Shown here in pieces: positions 53,509 to 63,158 of a stretch of 64,000 nt of DNA. Source of the stretch: Oscillospiraceae bacterium. GTDB lineage: Bacteria > Bacillota > Clostridia > Oscillospirales > Acutalibacteraceae. Each line of letters starts with the position of its first letter. Position 1 is the stretch's first letter. Below the pieces are notes generated by a model that saw only the letters and a program-made list of their open reading frames with translations, made no database searches and was not told the DNA's origin. The translations under genes and the position numbers were made by a program. The stretch is taken from the NCBI GenBank assembly GCA_015065725.1, contig SVPV01000003.1, forward strand, positions 1-64,000. The letters are read 5' to 3'.

Positions 53509-54732
53509 TCAGCCAATAACAAACTTATGGAAAACTTTTTTGCCCTTTTTAACAATTACATCATCGCTAAATTGTGATTTTTCAATACTAAATGAAGCAT
53601 CAGTAACCTTTTGGTCGTTAACAGATACACCGCCCTGTTGTACAAGTCGGCGTGCTTCACCGTTAGAAGATGAAAGACCGCCTTTAACCATAAGACCTAA
53701 GAGACCGATTTTGCCGTCAGTAAAATCATCATCACCAAGTGTTGTGGTAGGCATATTTTCGTGATTTCCACCGCCTGCAAATATAGCTTTTGCTGCAGCT
53801 TGTGCTTTTAGAGCCTCTTCCTCACCGTGAACGAGTTTAGTAAGCTCATAAGCCAAAATTTCTTTCGCAGTATTAAGCTGACTTCCTTCCCAGGAATCCA
53901 TTTCATCAATCTGCTCAAGCGGTAAGAATGTTAACATACGAATACATTTAAGAACATCATTATCGCCAACATTTCTCCAATACTGATAAAAATCGTAAGG
54001 AGATGTTTTCTTTGGGTCAAGCCAAACAGCACCGTTAGCGGTTTTACCCATTTTTTTACCCTCAGAATTCATAAGCAAGGTAATTGTCATTGCATATGCA
54101 TCTTTACCCAATTTTCTTCTAATAAGCTCGGTACCGCCAAGCATATTAGACCATTGGTCATCGCCGCCAAATTGCATATTACAGTTATAATGCTTAAACA
54201 AATGATAGAAGTCATAGCTTTGCATTATCATATAGTTGAACTCAAGGAAGCTTAATCCCTTTTCCATACGCTGTTTATAGCACTCAGCACGAAGCATATT
54301 ATTAACCGAGAAGCAGGCACCGACATCGCGTAACATCTCTATATAATTTAGACCTAAAAGCCAGTCGGCATTGTTAACCATAAGTGCCTTATCTTCACCG
54401 AATTCAATAAAACGGCTCATTTGCTCCTTAAAGCAATCACAGTTATGCTGAATTTGTTCAGGCGTCATCATAGAACGCATATCACTTCTACCAGACGGGT
54501 CGCCTATATAGCCTGTACCGCCGCCAATTAAAGCAATTGGCTTATTACCTGCCATCTGCAGTCTTTTCATAAGGCAAAGTGCCATAAAATGACCCACATG
54601 AAGACTATCGGCAGTTGGGTCGAAGCCAATATAGAAAACAGCCTTGCCGTTATTAACAAGCTCCTTTATCTCGTCCTCATCGGTAACCTGTGCTATAAGT
54701 CCACGGGCTACAAGCTCATCATAAATTGTCAT
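53509..54732 (-). CDS. tyrS: Tyrosyl-tRNA synthetase
   Basis: A 407-aa class I synthetase. The HIGH motif is HVGH (45-48), KMSKS is KMGKT, and FNYMIMQSYDF and GGDDQWSNM bind tyrosine. The C-terminal S4 domain begins near 340. Its ATG overlaps the recN stop as ATGA, so it is translated with the nusB-recN operon. No T-box lies in front of it, which is unusual for a firmicute tyrS. Confidence 0.96.
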   Translation of the reverse strand: MTIYDELVARGLIAQVTDEDEIKELVNNGKAVFYIGFDPTADSLHVGHFMALCLMKRLQMAGNKPIALIGGGTGYIGDPSGRSDMRSMMTPEQIQHNCDCFKEQMSRFIEFGEDKALMVNNADWLLGLNYIEMLRDVGACFSVNNMLRAECYKQRMEKGLSFLEFNYMIMQSYDFYHLFKHYNCNMQFGGDDQWSNMLGGTELIRRKLGKDAYAMTITLLMNSEGKKMGKTANGAVWLDPKKTSPYDFYQYWRNVGDNDVLKCIRMLTFLPLEQIDEMDSWEGSQLNTAKEILAYELTKLVHGEEEALKAQAAAKAIFAGGGNHENMPTTTLGDDDFTDGKIGLLGLMVKGGLSSSNGEARRLVQQGGVSVNDQKVTDASFSIEKSQFSDDVIVKKGKKVFHKFVIG

Positions 54733-56393
54733 ACATTTGTACTCCTATCTAAAAGTTCTTTTGCTGAATTATATAAATTATCGGTGATTTCTCCGCCCGA
54801 CATAATTCTTGCGATTTCTTTAATTCTATCTTCATAATTTAGCTGGCTAACTTTAGTATATACCCTACCGTTTTCGGTGTTCTTTTGTATAAGCAAATGA
54901 TTGTCAGCAAAAGCGGCTATTTGTGCTAAGTGGGTTACACAAAGTACCTGACGGTTTTTAGACACCTTTTTAAGCTGTGTGGCAACCTTTGAGGCGGCAT
55001 ATCCGCTTATACCGGTATCAATCTCATCAAAAACAAGTGTACCAATTTGGTCTTCATCGGAAAGCACGCTTTTAATACCAAGCATAACTCGGGACAACTC
55101 ACCGCCTGATGCAATTTTATGTAACGGTTTTACCGTTTCGCCCAAGTTTGTGCTTATTAAAAACTCGATTTCATCACAACCGTTTTTAGTGTATCTTCCC
55201 TTTTTGATATCAACCGAAAATATAACATCGGGCATATCAAGATAGGTTAGAATACTTGTAACGTCTTTTTGGAATTTTATTGCAGCATCCGTACGTTTAG
55301 TAGTAAGTACCTCTGCCTTTTTCACAAGACGTTCGGTAGCTAAATCAAGCTCGACAGAAAGCTTTTCAATTTTTTCGTCAGAAAGCTCAATATCTTTGAG
55401 TTCAGATTTAGCTTTTTCAAGGAAATCAAGCATTTTTTCTTCGGTGTCGCCGTATTTTAGCATAAGTCGGCGAAGCATGTCAAGTCTTTCGCTGATAATA
55501 TCAATATCATCAGCCGAAAAATCGTTGTTTAGAGCGAAATTTTTTATATTTTCAGCTACATCTCTAATAGAAAAAACAGTTTCGGAAAGCTTAGCACTAT
55601 CCGATTTAAGTACATCTATTTCAAGAGAATTTAAAAGCTTGTCCACCTCAAGCAACTTGTCAACAATTCCATTATTGTCATTGTCCCCAGAAAGTAACGC
55701 TTGTATTTTTGAAATTGTATTTGCATTTTTCTCGTGGCTTTCGGCAAGCTTAAGTCTTTCTTTAAGTAAATCAATTTCACCAAGCTTTATATTTGCAGAC
55801 TCTAGCTCATTAATTTGATATTTTAAAAGGTCAATTTTTCGTGCCTTTTCATCCTCGTCAGTTTCAAGAGCAGCCAATTCTTTTCTAATAGAATTAAGGT
55901 GCTTGAATTCTGCATAATAATCCGAAATTTCATCATTTAACTGTGCTACAGCATCAATATACCCACAATGTTTTTGTGGATTTAGAAGATTTTGATTGTC
56001 GTGCTGTCCGTGAATATTTAAAAGTGACTGTCCAATTTCACGCAAAACGCCGACAGTTGCAGGCCTTCCGCCGATTTTAACATTACTTCCGCTATGCGTA
56101 AGGGTTCTGCGAATTAGTAGTTTGCCCTCTTCGTCAGCCTGAAAGCCGTTTTCAGAAAGTACGGACAGTGCATTATTATCCAAATCACAAAAAACCGCCG
56201 AAACCTCTGCTTTATCGGCACCCTCACGTATTAATTCCTTTGAGGTGCGTTCACCCAAAACAGCGTTTATAGAATCTATAATTATTGACTTACCGGCACC
56301 TGTTTCACCCGTAAGCACGTTCATACCATAACCCAGTTCAATATCGGCTTTTTCAATTACGGCGATATTTTCAATATGCAAAAATTGCAGCAT
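54729..56393 (-). CDS. recN: DNA repair protein RecN
   Basis: A 554-aa SMC-like ATPase that acts early in double-strand break repair. Walker A is GETGAGKS (29-36). A long coiled-coil middle (about 155-370) follows, and the C-terminal half has SGGELSRVMLGIKS and VFDEIDTGISG. The start overlaps the argR stop (TAATG). argR-recN adjacency is conserved in Firmicutes. Confidence 0.96.
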   Translation of the reverse strand: MLQFLHIENIAVIEKADIELGYGMNVLTGETGAGKSIIIDSINAVLGERTSKELIREGADKAEVSAVFCDLDNNALSVLSENGFQADEEGKLLIRRTLTHSGSNVKIGGRPATVGVLREIGQSLLNIHGQHDNQNLLNPQKHCGYIDAVAQLNDEISDYYAEFKHLNSIRKELAALETDEDEKARKIDLLKYQINELESANIKLGEIDLLKERLKLAESHEKNANTISKIQALLSGDNDNNGIVDKLLEVDKLLNSLEIDVLKSDSAKLSETVFSIRDVAENIKNFALNNDFSADDIDIISERLDMLRRLMLKYGDTEEKMLDFLEKAKSELKDIELSDEKIEKLSVELDLATERLVKKAEVLTTKRTDAAIKFQKDVTSILTYLDMPDVIFSVDIKKGRYTKNGCDEIEFLISTNLGETVKPLHKIASGGELSRVMLGIKSVLSDEDQIGTLVFDEIDTGISGYAASKVATQLKKVSKNRQVLCVTHLAQIAAFADNHLLIQKNTENGRVYTKVSQLNYEDRIKEIARIMSGGEITDNLYNSAKELLDRSTNV

Positions 56394-56857
56394 TATATCA
56401 CGCCACCCGAAAGTTTTTTAATTTTCTCGGTTAGTTCTACCGATTCGTTTTCACTTCTAGTGACAATAAAAATCGTATCATCACCTGCAAGTGAGCCTAA
56501 CATTCTATCCGCAAAAAGAGTATCAACTGCCACACAAACGCTTGAAGCCATACCTGTGTAGCATTTAATTACAACATTATTAATCGCATAATCAACATTC
56601 TTTACAGAATTCGCAATAATCTCGCGATAATGATTATACGGCTGCTCACTTACAGTTGCATTTTCATTGCTAATATAACGATAATTACCCTCAGAATCGT
56701 GTCCCTTTACCAAACGAAGCTCTTTAATATCACGCGAAACTGTAGATTGAGTTACCTCAAAGCCTGCATTTATAAGAGCTTCCTGTAATTCGCCTTGGGT
56801 AATAATTACATTTTTAGATATTAAATCAAGAATCTTATGTTGACGCTTATTTTTCAA
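56393..56857 (-). CDS. argR: Arginine repressor ArgR/AhrC
   Basis: A 154-aa regulator. The N-terminal winged helix (TQGELQEALINAGF, then TQSTVSRDIKELRLVK) recognises ARG boxes. The C-terminal oligomerisation and arginine-binding domain has GMASSVCVAVDTLF and the GDDTIFI motif whose Asp pair contacts arginine. I start at TTG 56857 (AAGGAG eight bases upstream), as the in-frame GTG at 56866 sits on that site; the N-terminus then reads MKNKRQHKI, as in the family. It very likely controls the arginine operon at 15381 through the palindromes at 15239-15326. Confidence 0.95.
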   Translation of the reverse strand: MKNKRQHKILDLISKNVIITQGELQEALINAGFEVTQSTVSRDIKELRLVKGHDSEGNYRYISNENATVSEQPYNHYREIIANSVKNVDYAINNVVIKCYTGMASSVCVAVDTLFADRMLGSLAGDDTIFIVTRSENESVELTEKIKKLSGGVI

Positions 56858-57704
56858 AACCGCCACTCCTTACATCCGAAAATTTTGCCGAAAGAGTTTT
56901 ATAGAAAGAACGGTCATTAATTCTTAAAAGCTGTACAGCTTTAGGAGATTTTGTTATAAAAATTTCAGTATATGGCTTTATATTAGCCGATTTTCTACCA
57001 TCAACCGACAGGAAAATATCACTTTTTTTCTTTGAAAAAGCTTTAATTTTTACGGTACGCTCTGCTGAAAGTAAAATAGGTTTAGCAGAAAGTGAATGTG
57101 AACAAATAGGTGTAATACACATATTTTCTGTTGTGGGATCGATTATAGGACCGCCTGCCGACATTGAGTATGCTGTTGAGCCTGTTGGTGTTGAAACAAT
57201 AAGTCCGTCAGCACGGTAATTAATGCTATCACCCTCAACAAAAGCCGCAATATCTATAATTCGTGCTATAAATCCGCTTGTAATCACAACCTCGTTAAGT
57301 GCAGTAAACTCATTTATAGTTTTACCGTTTTCACAGACTTTAACGTCAAGCATCATTCGTTTTTCAAGACTGTATTCACCATTTTTTAGTTTGGACAGCA
57401 GTTTATATTCATTCTGCTCAATATTCGCAAGATATCCCATTCTACCTGCATTTATGCCTAAAACAGGCTTACCGTATAAAGCAGCACGCTTTGCGTATCG
57501 AATAATAGTACCGTCACCACCTACGGTAATAAGGAAATCAGCTAAACTATAAAGTTCTTCTTCTGGTGCATGCATATAGTCGGCACAACAAATATTATCC
57601 GGTAAATAAGCGGTAATACCCTCATTTTTTAGAAAGGCACCGATTTTTTCCACCATATCAGCCGCACCGCGTTTGTCAAGATTTGGCAAAACAGCTACTA
57701 CCAT
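56847..57704 (-). CDS. nadK: NAD kinase
   Basis: A 285-aa enzyme that makes NADP from NAD. The ATP-site motif is TVGGDGTIIRYAK; LGINAGRMGYLA, ALNEVVITSG and DGLIVSTPTGSTAYSMSAGG are all conserved. GGAG precedes the ATG. It overlaps argR by 11 nt. The position between tlyA and argR-recN is the standard clostridial order. Confidence 0.96.
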   Translation of the reverse strand: MVVAVLPNLDKRGAADMVEKIGAFLKNEGITAYLPDNICCADYMHAPEEELYSLADFLITVGGDGTIIRYAKRAALYGKPVLGINAGRMGYLANIEQNEYKLLSKLKNGEYSLEKRMMLDVKVCENGKTINEFTALNEVVITSGFIARIIDIAAFVEGDSINYRADGLIVSTPTGSTAYSMSAGGPIIDPTTENMCITPICSHSLSAKPILLSAERTVKIKAFSKKKSDIFLSVDGRKSANIKPYTEIFITKSPKAVQLLRINDRSFYKTLSAKFSDVRSGGFEK

Positions 57705-57707
57705 AAA

Positions 57708-58517
57708 TTACTCCTTTAAACTATTATATGAAGCCTCAACAATTTCCTCTGCTGATTTAGAACAAAGTAATTGAGGTGAATCGTTTTTTTCAATATAACA
57801 TAAATATTCAATATTTCCCTCCGGACCTTTTATTGGAGAAAAATCAAGATCTATAACCGAAAATCCACTAGACAATGCTAAAGAAATTATTTTTTCAATA
57901 ACTTCTATGTGAACTGCTCGGTCACGGACAACGCCTTTTTTACCAACCTTTTCCTTGCCTGCTTCAAACTGCGGTTTAATTAAGCAAACCGACCTACCGC
58001 CCGATTTTAAAAGCGTATGCATTACGGGTAAAATATGTGAAAGAGATATAAAGGAAACGTCTACAGATGCAAAGTCAAGCGGTTCGGTTACCTGTTCGTT
58101 TGTAACGTAGCGGAAATTAGTACGCTCTAGATTCACAACACGCTCATCACTTCTAAGCTTCCAAGCAAGCTGACCGTAACCTACGTCTATTGCAAAAACC
58201 TTTTTTGCACCGTTTTGTAGCATACAGTCGGTAAAACCGCCCGTAGAAGCACCGATATCAGCACAAACAGCATCTTTAAGGTCAAGTGAAAAAGAGGCAA
58301 CCGCCTTTTCAAGCTTCAGTCCTCCCCTGCTTACATACTTAAGCGAAGAACCTCTAACCTCAAGTACATCATCGGGTTTTAAAACATACCCTGCTTTATC
58401 AGATTTTTGATTATTAACATATACAATGCCTGCCATAATCATTGCTTTTGCTTTCTCACGGCTTTCGGCATAACCCGCTTCAAAAACAGCGGTGTCTAAT
58501 CTTCTTTTTTCTGCCAT
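57708..58517 (-). CDS. tlyA: TlyA-family rRNA (cytidine-2'-O)-methyltransferase
   Basis: A 269-aa protein with an N-terminal S4 domain (RLDTAVFEAGYAESREKAK) and an FtsJ-like methyltransferase domain (ADIGASTGGFTDCML, AIDVGYGQLAWKLR, DVSFISL). In mycobacteria TlyA methylates 16S and 23S rRNA cytidines, and haemolysin is an old misnomer. It follows dxs by 12 nt in the operon. Confidence 0.94.
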   Translation of the reverse strand: MAEKRRLDTAVFEAGYAESREKAKAMIMAGIVYVNNQKSDKAGYVLKPDDVLEVRGSSLKYVSRGGLKLEKAVASFSLDLKDAVCADIGASTGGFTDCMLQNGAKKVFAIDVGYGQLAWKLRSDERVVNLERTNFRYVTNEQVTEPLDFASVDVSFISLSHILPVMHTLLKSGGRSVCLIKPQFEAGKEKVGKKGVVRDRAVHIEVIEKIISLALSSGFSVIDLDFSPIKGPEGNIEYLCYIEKNDSPQLLCSKSAEEIVEASYNSLKE

Positions 58518-58529
58518 AAACTTCCCTTA

Positions 58530-60353
58530 TTAATGTTTATTTAAAATTTCTATCATTGATTCAGCATCAAGCTTGTATTTACGAAGTGCCGATGAAACAC
58601 TTGAATGAACTACAAATTCATCCTTAACCGTATATGTGCTGTATTTACCGTTATATGATTTTTTAGCAAGCATTGAGCCTAAAAGTTCGGAAATAGAACC
58701 TCGGCTTACCGCCTCCTCAAAGAAATACAGTTCTTTATAGCTTAAAAGAGTTTCTAAAAGCTCGTTACTTAACGGATAGATACGGTTAAGCTTAACTATA
58801 TCACAGTCAGACTTTGCTTGTGCTTCAACGGCGTTAGAAAAGAGTCTGCCATAAGTTACAATAGCCCGTTTGCTGTTATTGGAAATTACAGTATAGTCAC
58901 CGCTTATTTCACAACTGTAGTTTTTATTTTCACAACCGCGAGGATATCTAATAGCACAAAGCTCACTGTTTTTTGAGGTGTTTTTAATACAGTCTTTAAG
59001 TTCATCGTACGATGCGGGTGCATATATGTTCATATTTGGTATTGAGGATAGAAAAGCAACATCAAAAACACCTTGATGGCTTTCACCGTCCTCACCGACA
59101 ATTCCAGCTCTGTCTACAAGTAATTTTAACGGTAAATTAGCAATTGCAGCGTCGTGAACAACTTGGTCGAATCCACGCTGTAAAAAGCTTGAATAGACAG
59201 CAAAAAACGGTGTCATTCCACCTTTTGCAAGACCTGCCGAAAAGGTTACAGCGTGCTGTTCGGCAATGCCTACATCGAAAAAACGTTCCTTAAAATTTGA
59301 GGCAAATTTTGACAATCCTGTTCCCTCGGTCATTGCGGCAGTAATAGCACAAATTTTATTATCAGTTTCTGCTAATTCGCAAAGAGTTTCACCAACAATG
59401 TCAGAAAAGCTGATTTTGCCCTTTCCGCTTTCACCGGTTTCTACATCAAAGGACGATACACCATGATAATTTTTAGGACTGTTTTCGGCATAAGGATAGC
59501 CTTTTCCTTTAGTGGTAATAACGTGAACTAATGATGGTCGATTGTGTAGTTTTGCCACCCTAAACAGTGCTTCCATAGCTTTGATATCGTGACCGTTAAC
59601 AGGTCCTAAATAGTTAAAACCAAGACTTACGAAAAAGTTATTTCTATATACCAAAGATTTAACAAAATTTTTAACACTGTCAAGTATATTGAAAATAAAT
59701 TTTCCAAAAACTCCGTGTGATAATATCTTACTTAATTTAAATTTAAAATCATGATATTTAGGTTGATTGCGAAGTTTAGTAAATCCGCGTGCTATTGCAC
59801 CGACATTTCTTGAAATAGACATTTTATTATCGTTTAAAACCACAATAAAATTACTACGGCCGTTACCTACATTGTTTAATGCCTCGTAAGCCATACCGCC
59901 TGTCATAGCACCATCACCAATCACCGCAACAGCAGTACCGTCTTCACCTGAAAGTTTTTTTGCACGGTAAATACCGTAGGCTGCAGAAATAGAATTACTA
60001 CTATGCCCTGTAACAAAGCAGTCATGCTCGCTCTCGTCGGGACGCATAAATCCCGAAAGACCGCCCTCGGTACGTATTGTAGAAAATCTATTAAATCTTC
60101 CCGTTAAAAGCTTGTGAGTATACGATTGATGACCGACATCGAAAATAATAGCGTCTTTAGGTGTTGAAAAAGTACGGTGAAGAGCGACTGTTAATTCTAC
60201 ACATCCTAAATTAGATGCCAAATGACCGCCGTTTTTTGAAACGGTATCAATTATACAATTTCTAATTTCAGCACAAAGATTTTTTATCTCAATATCCGAT
60301 AGTGACTTGACATCATCGGGTGAATTGATTTTATTTAAAATGCTGTATTCCAA
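58530..60353 (-). CDS. dxs: 1-deoxy-D-xylulose-5-phosphate synthase
   Basis: A 607-aa ThDP enzyme, the entry step of the MEP pathway. The ThDP/Mg motif is GDGAMTGGMAYEALNN, with HLASNLGCVELTVALH at the N-terminus, DVGIAEQHAVTF and the GEDGESHQGVFDVAFL loop. The start codon is TTG at 60353, the only reasonable start near the ispA end, with an AGGAA site upstream. It follows ispA directly, a common pairing. Confidence 0.96.
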   Translation of the reverse strand: MEYSILNKINSPDDVKSLSDIEIKNLCAEIRNCIIDTVSKNGGHLASNLGCVELTVALHRTFSTPKDAIIFDVGHQSYTHKLLTGRFNRFSTIRTEGGLSGFMRPDESEHDCFVTGHSSNSISAAYGIYRAKKLSGEDGTAVAVIGDGAMTGGMAYEALNNVGNGRSNFIVVLNDNKMSISRNVGAIARGFTKLRNQPKYHDFKFKLSKILSHGVFGKFIFNILDSVKNFVKSLVYRNNFFVSLGFNYLGPVNGHDIKAMEALFRVAKLHNRPSLVHVITTKGKGYPYAENSPKNYHGVSSFDVETGESGKGKISFSDIVGETLCELAETDNKICAITAAMTEGTGLSKFASNFKERFFDVGIAEQHAVTFSAGLAKGGMTPFFAVYSSFLQRGFDQVVHDAAIANLPLKLLVDRAGIVGEDGESHQGVFDVAFLSSIPNMNIYAPASYDELKDCIKNTSKNSELCAIRYPRGCENKNYSCEISGDYTVISNNSKRAIVTYGRLFSNAVEAQAKSDCDIVKLNRIYPLSNELLETLLSYKELYFFEEAVSRGSISELLGSMLAKKSYNGKYSTYTVKDEFVVHSSVSSALRKYKLDAESMIEILNKH

Positions 60354-60366
60354 ATTTCAACATTCC

Positions 60367-61245
60367 TTATTTGTTTCTTATGAGTAAATAATCAGTGAGT
60401 TCTAAAAGAAGTGAGGTATCACCGTCAAACTCTAAAAGAGAATTTTTTGCACTAACAGTAAACTCATTTGCTAATTCCTTGCATTTTTTAATGCCAAGTG
60501 TTGCGAGCAGTGTAGATTTATCATTCTTTTCATCACTACCTGTAGGTTTGCCTAAAAGTGCCGAGTCACCCTCACAGTCAAGTATATCGTCTACCAACTG
60601 AAAAGCAAGGCCTAGATTTTCACCGTAGTTTATAGCGGCAGTTTCATAACTTTCATCAGCACCCGCTAATATACAACCGATTTGAGCCGCCGCTTTAATA
60701 AGAGCGGCAGTTTTTAGCCGATACATTTCTAGTTTTTCTTGAACAGAGAGTTCTTCTTTTTCGCCCTTAAGGTCAATTACCTGACCGCCAATCATACCAG
60801 CAACTCCTGATAAAGAAGCTAAAACGCCAAGAGCTTTTACAACCCTGTCCTCAGGAATACCTATTGTTTTTGATGCAATATTAAAAGCTTCAGTAAGCAG
60901 TGCGTCACCTGCCAACAATGCAGTTGTTTCGCCAAACTGTTTATGACAGGAAGGTTTTCCTCTGCGAAAATCATCATCATCCATACAAGGCAAATCGTCA
61001 TGTATAAGCGAATAGGTGTGTATCATTTCAATTGCCGCCGCAAAGTTCATAGCACAGTCGTCCTCGCCGCCGCAAAGATGATAAAATTCAGCTAATATTG
61101 CAGGTCGTATACGTTTGCCGCCGTTTAAAATACTATAGCGTGCAGCTTTTAGAACTTCGTCATAAAGCTGACCGCTTTCGCTTAAAAGTATATCAAGACG
61201 AGCATCTATTTTTGTTTGAAAGCTTTTCAAAAAAGTATCAACCAT
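60367..61245 (-). CDS. ispA: Farnesyl/geranyl diphosphate synthase
   Basis: A 292-aa all-alpha trans-prenyltransferase. The first Asp-rich motif is DDLPCMDDDDFRRGK (83-97), the second is LVDDILDCEGD, and NGGKRIRP is near residue 41. The two residues inserted in the first motif are the type found in bacterial FPP synthases. Its start overlaps the end of xseB by 8 nt. Chain length cannot be fixed from sequence alone. Confidence 0.94.
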   Translation of the reverse strand: MVDTFLKSFQTKIDARLDILLSESGQLYDEVLKAARYSILNGGKRIRPAILAEFYHLCGGEDDCAMNFAAAIEMIHTYSLIHDDLPCMDDDDFRRGKPSCHKQFGETTALLAGDALLTEAFNIASKTIGIPEDRVVKALGVLASLSGVAGMIGGQVIDLKGEKEELSVQEKLEMYRLKTAALIKAAAQIGCILAGADESYETAAINYGENLGLAFQLVDDILDCEGDSALLGKPTGSDEKNDKSTLLATLGIKKCKELANEFTVSAKNSLLEFDGDTSLLLELTDYLLIRNK

Positions 61246-61453
61246 TATTTTCAGTCATCCCTTCGATATCTGTAAGCATAATAATTTTCTGTCGTGCATC
61301 TTGGAGCGTTTGGCTACACTCTTTAGAAATTTGCATTCCCTTCTCAAACAATGCAATAGATTCATCAAGAGTACATTCACCGCTCTCAAGACGCTCAACT
61401 ATTTCTGAAAGCTCCTTTAAGGACTTTTCAAAATCAATCTTTTTTGAAGCCAT
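61238..61453 (-). CDS. xseB: Exodeoxyribonuclease VII small subunit
   Basis: A 71-aa helical protein of normal length. It shows the family pattern FEKSLKELSEIVERLESGE, then LDESIALFEKGM. It binds the XseA large subunit encoded immediately upstream (18-nt gap). GGAGG lies just before the ATG. Confidence 0.95.
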   Translation of the reverse strand: MASKKIDFEKSLKELSEIVERLESGECTLDESIALFEKGMQISKECSQTLQDARQKIIMLTDIEGMTENNG

Positions 61454-61471
61454 ATTGACCTCCTAAACAAT

Positions 61472-62659
61472 CTAAATAATTCTACCTTGTACCTTACCGT
61501 CCGAAAAAATTATATCAATATAATCATCTGTTTTAAGCGAATTAGAACTAACAATCGGTTTTCCGTTCATTTCAACAACTGAATACCCGCTCGAAAGCAA
61601 TTTAAGAGGTGACAAAGCATCGAGTGCGGCAAGTTTTTTCTCAAACATAGCCATTTTGTTAGTTAATATTTGCTTTTGCAAAGACACTATTCTATCGCTC
61701 AGTTTATCAAGCTGTTCCATTTTTGTAAAAATCATATTTTCGGGATTGTTTAGCACCGATGACGAGGCTAATGCCGAAAATCTGGAACTGTCAAGATTAT
61801 ATTTGTTTTTAAGCGACGAAATCATCTTTGTGTTGTAATTAATGAGTGTGTTTTTTAGAGAAGAAAAATCAGGAACTGCAAGCTCTGCCGCCGCCGAAGG
61901 TGTAGGTGCACGGCAATCTGCTACAAAATCACAAATTGTAAAATCGGTTTCGTGACCTACTGCAGAAATCACAGGTATCGGTGACTCATAAATTTTACGG
62001 GCTAATTCCTCACTGTTAAACGCCCACAAATCCTCAACAGAGCCGCCTCCCCTACCGATGATTATTAAATCGATTTCTGAAAGACTGTAGACCCTATCAA
62101 GTGTCTCTATCATTTCGGGAACGGCAAGTTCACCCTGTACAGATACAGGACACATAACCACCTCGCACAGAGGGTTTCGCCGTCCTAAAATATTTATAAT
62201 GTCTTGCACTGCAGCACCTGTTGGCGAAGTTATAACCGCTATTTTTTTAGGATATAAAGGTAGCGGACGCTTGTTTTCGCTATCAAACAATCCCTCTGCT
62301 AAAAGTTTTTCTTTAATTTTGTTGAAGTCGGCGGCAATATCACCTATACCGTAGGCAGACATCTGTTCAGCATAAAACTGATATTGACCGTCTTTTTCAT
62401 AAAGAGAAATTCTACCCTTTAAAACTACCTGCATACCGTTTTTAACGGCAAATCCTACACGAGCCGCAAAGCTTTTAAACATTACACAGCGTATAGCAGC
62501 ATCGTTATCCTTTAGCGTAAAATACCAATGTCCGCTTGCATAGTGGTTAGTAAAGTTTGAAATTTCCCCCGTCACCTTTAGTGAGGAAAGCCTACTGTCA
62601 CCCTCAAGCAAAGATTTAACGTAAAAGTTTAACTGTTTTACAGTGATAGCAGAATCCAT
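61472..62659 (-). CDS. xseA: Exodeoxyribonuclease VII large subunit
   Basis: A 395-aa nuclease subunit with an N-terminal OB fold (VKSLLEGDSRLSSLKVTGEI, and HWYFTLKD), the catalytic domain (ITSPTGAAVQDIINILGRR, RGGGSVEDLWAFN, SAVGHETDFTICDFVADCRA) and a C-terminal coiled coil that binds XseB. It degrades single-stranded DNA from both ends. It follows nusB by 6 nt. Confidence 0.96.
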   Translation of the reverse strand: MDSAITVKQLNFYVKSLLEGDSRLSSLKVTGEISNFTNHYASGHWYFTLKDNDAAIRCVMFKSFAARVGFAVKNGMQVVLKGRISLYEKDGQYQFYAEQMSAYGIGDIAADFNKIKEKLLAEGLFDSENKRPLPLYPKKIAVITSPTGAAVQDIINILGRRNPLCEVVMCPVSVQGELAVPEMIETLDRVYSLSEIDLIIIGRGGGSVEDLWAFNSEELARKIYESPIPVISAVGHETDFTICDFVADCRAPTPSAAAELAVPDFSSLKNTLINYNTKMISSLKNKYNLDSSRFSALASSSVLNNPENMIFTKMEQLDKLSDRIVSLQKQILTNKMAMFEKKLAALDALSPLKLLSSGYSVVEMNGKPIVSSNSLKTDDYIDIIFSDGKVQGRII

Positions 62660-62665
62660 AGCTTA

Positions 62666-63052
62666 TTACTTTACAACCGATGCTAATATTCCGTTTACAA
62701 AGGAAGCATCTTCTTTAGTTGCATATTTTTTGCAAAGTTCAACCGCCTCGTTAATCGATACCGATTGCGGAATAGAATCCATATATTTAATTTCATAAAT
62801 CGCGAGCTTAAGTATTGCAAGCGAGGTCTTTGAAATTCGGTCAATTTTCCAACCAATAGCCTTTTCAGATATAATTTGATTTAACTCATCGCATTTATTT
62901 ACCACACCAAAAAATACATCGGTTATATAATCATCAACCTCTAGGTCACGGACCTCTTTGGCAAGCTCTAAAATTTCCTCTGCACTAGAATCGGAAAACT
63001 GCTTTTCAAATATTAAAATAAACGCCTCATCGCGTGCTTGTTTTCTAGTCAC
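62666..63052 (-). CDS. nusB: Transcription antitermination factor NusB
   Basis: A 128-aa all-helical RNA-binding protein that, with NusE/S10, loads antitermination complexes on rRNA leader RNA. The N-terminal TRKQARDEAFILIFEK and C-terminal VSINEAVELCKKYATKE, then FVNGILASV are typical. The start codon is GTG (63050-63052) with GAGGGG eight bases upstream. It is first in the operon nusB-xseA-xseB-ispA-dxs-tlyA-nadK-argR-recN-tyrS. Confidence 0.95.
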   Translation of the reverse strand: MTRKQARDEAFILIFEKQFSDSSAEEILELAKEVRDLEVDDYITDVFFGVVNKCDELNQIISEKAIGWKIDRISKTSLAILKLAIYEIKYMDSIPQSVSINEAVELCKKYATKEDASFVNGILASVVK

Positions 63053-63097
63053 AAAAGCACCCCTCTTTCTTTAGTGTGACAGAATTTGATAGAATAT

Positions 63098-63126
63098 ATT
63101 ATACAACATACTAAAAGAGAATTCAA
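63098..63126 (-). promoter_or_regulatory. Sigma-A promoter of the nusB operon
   Basis: On the minus strand: TTGAAT (63121-63126), a 17-nt spacer and consensus TATAAT (63098-63103), 45 nt before the nusB GTG. I see no internal terminator in the ten genes that follow, so this promoter could drive transcription to tyrS. Confidence 0.8.
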
Positions 63127-63158
63127 GAAATATTATAATATATAATAAATAGAAAAAA

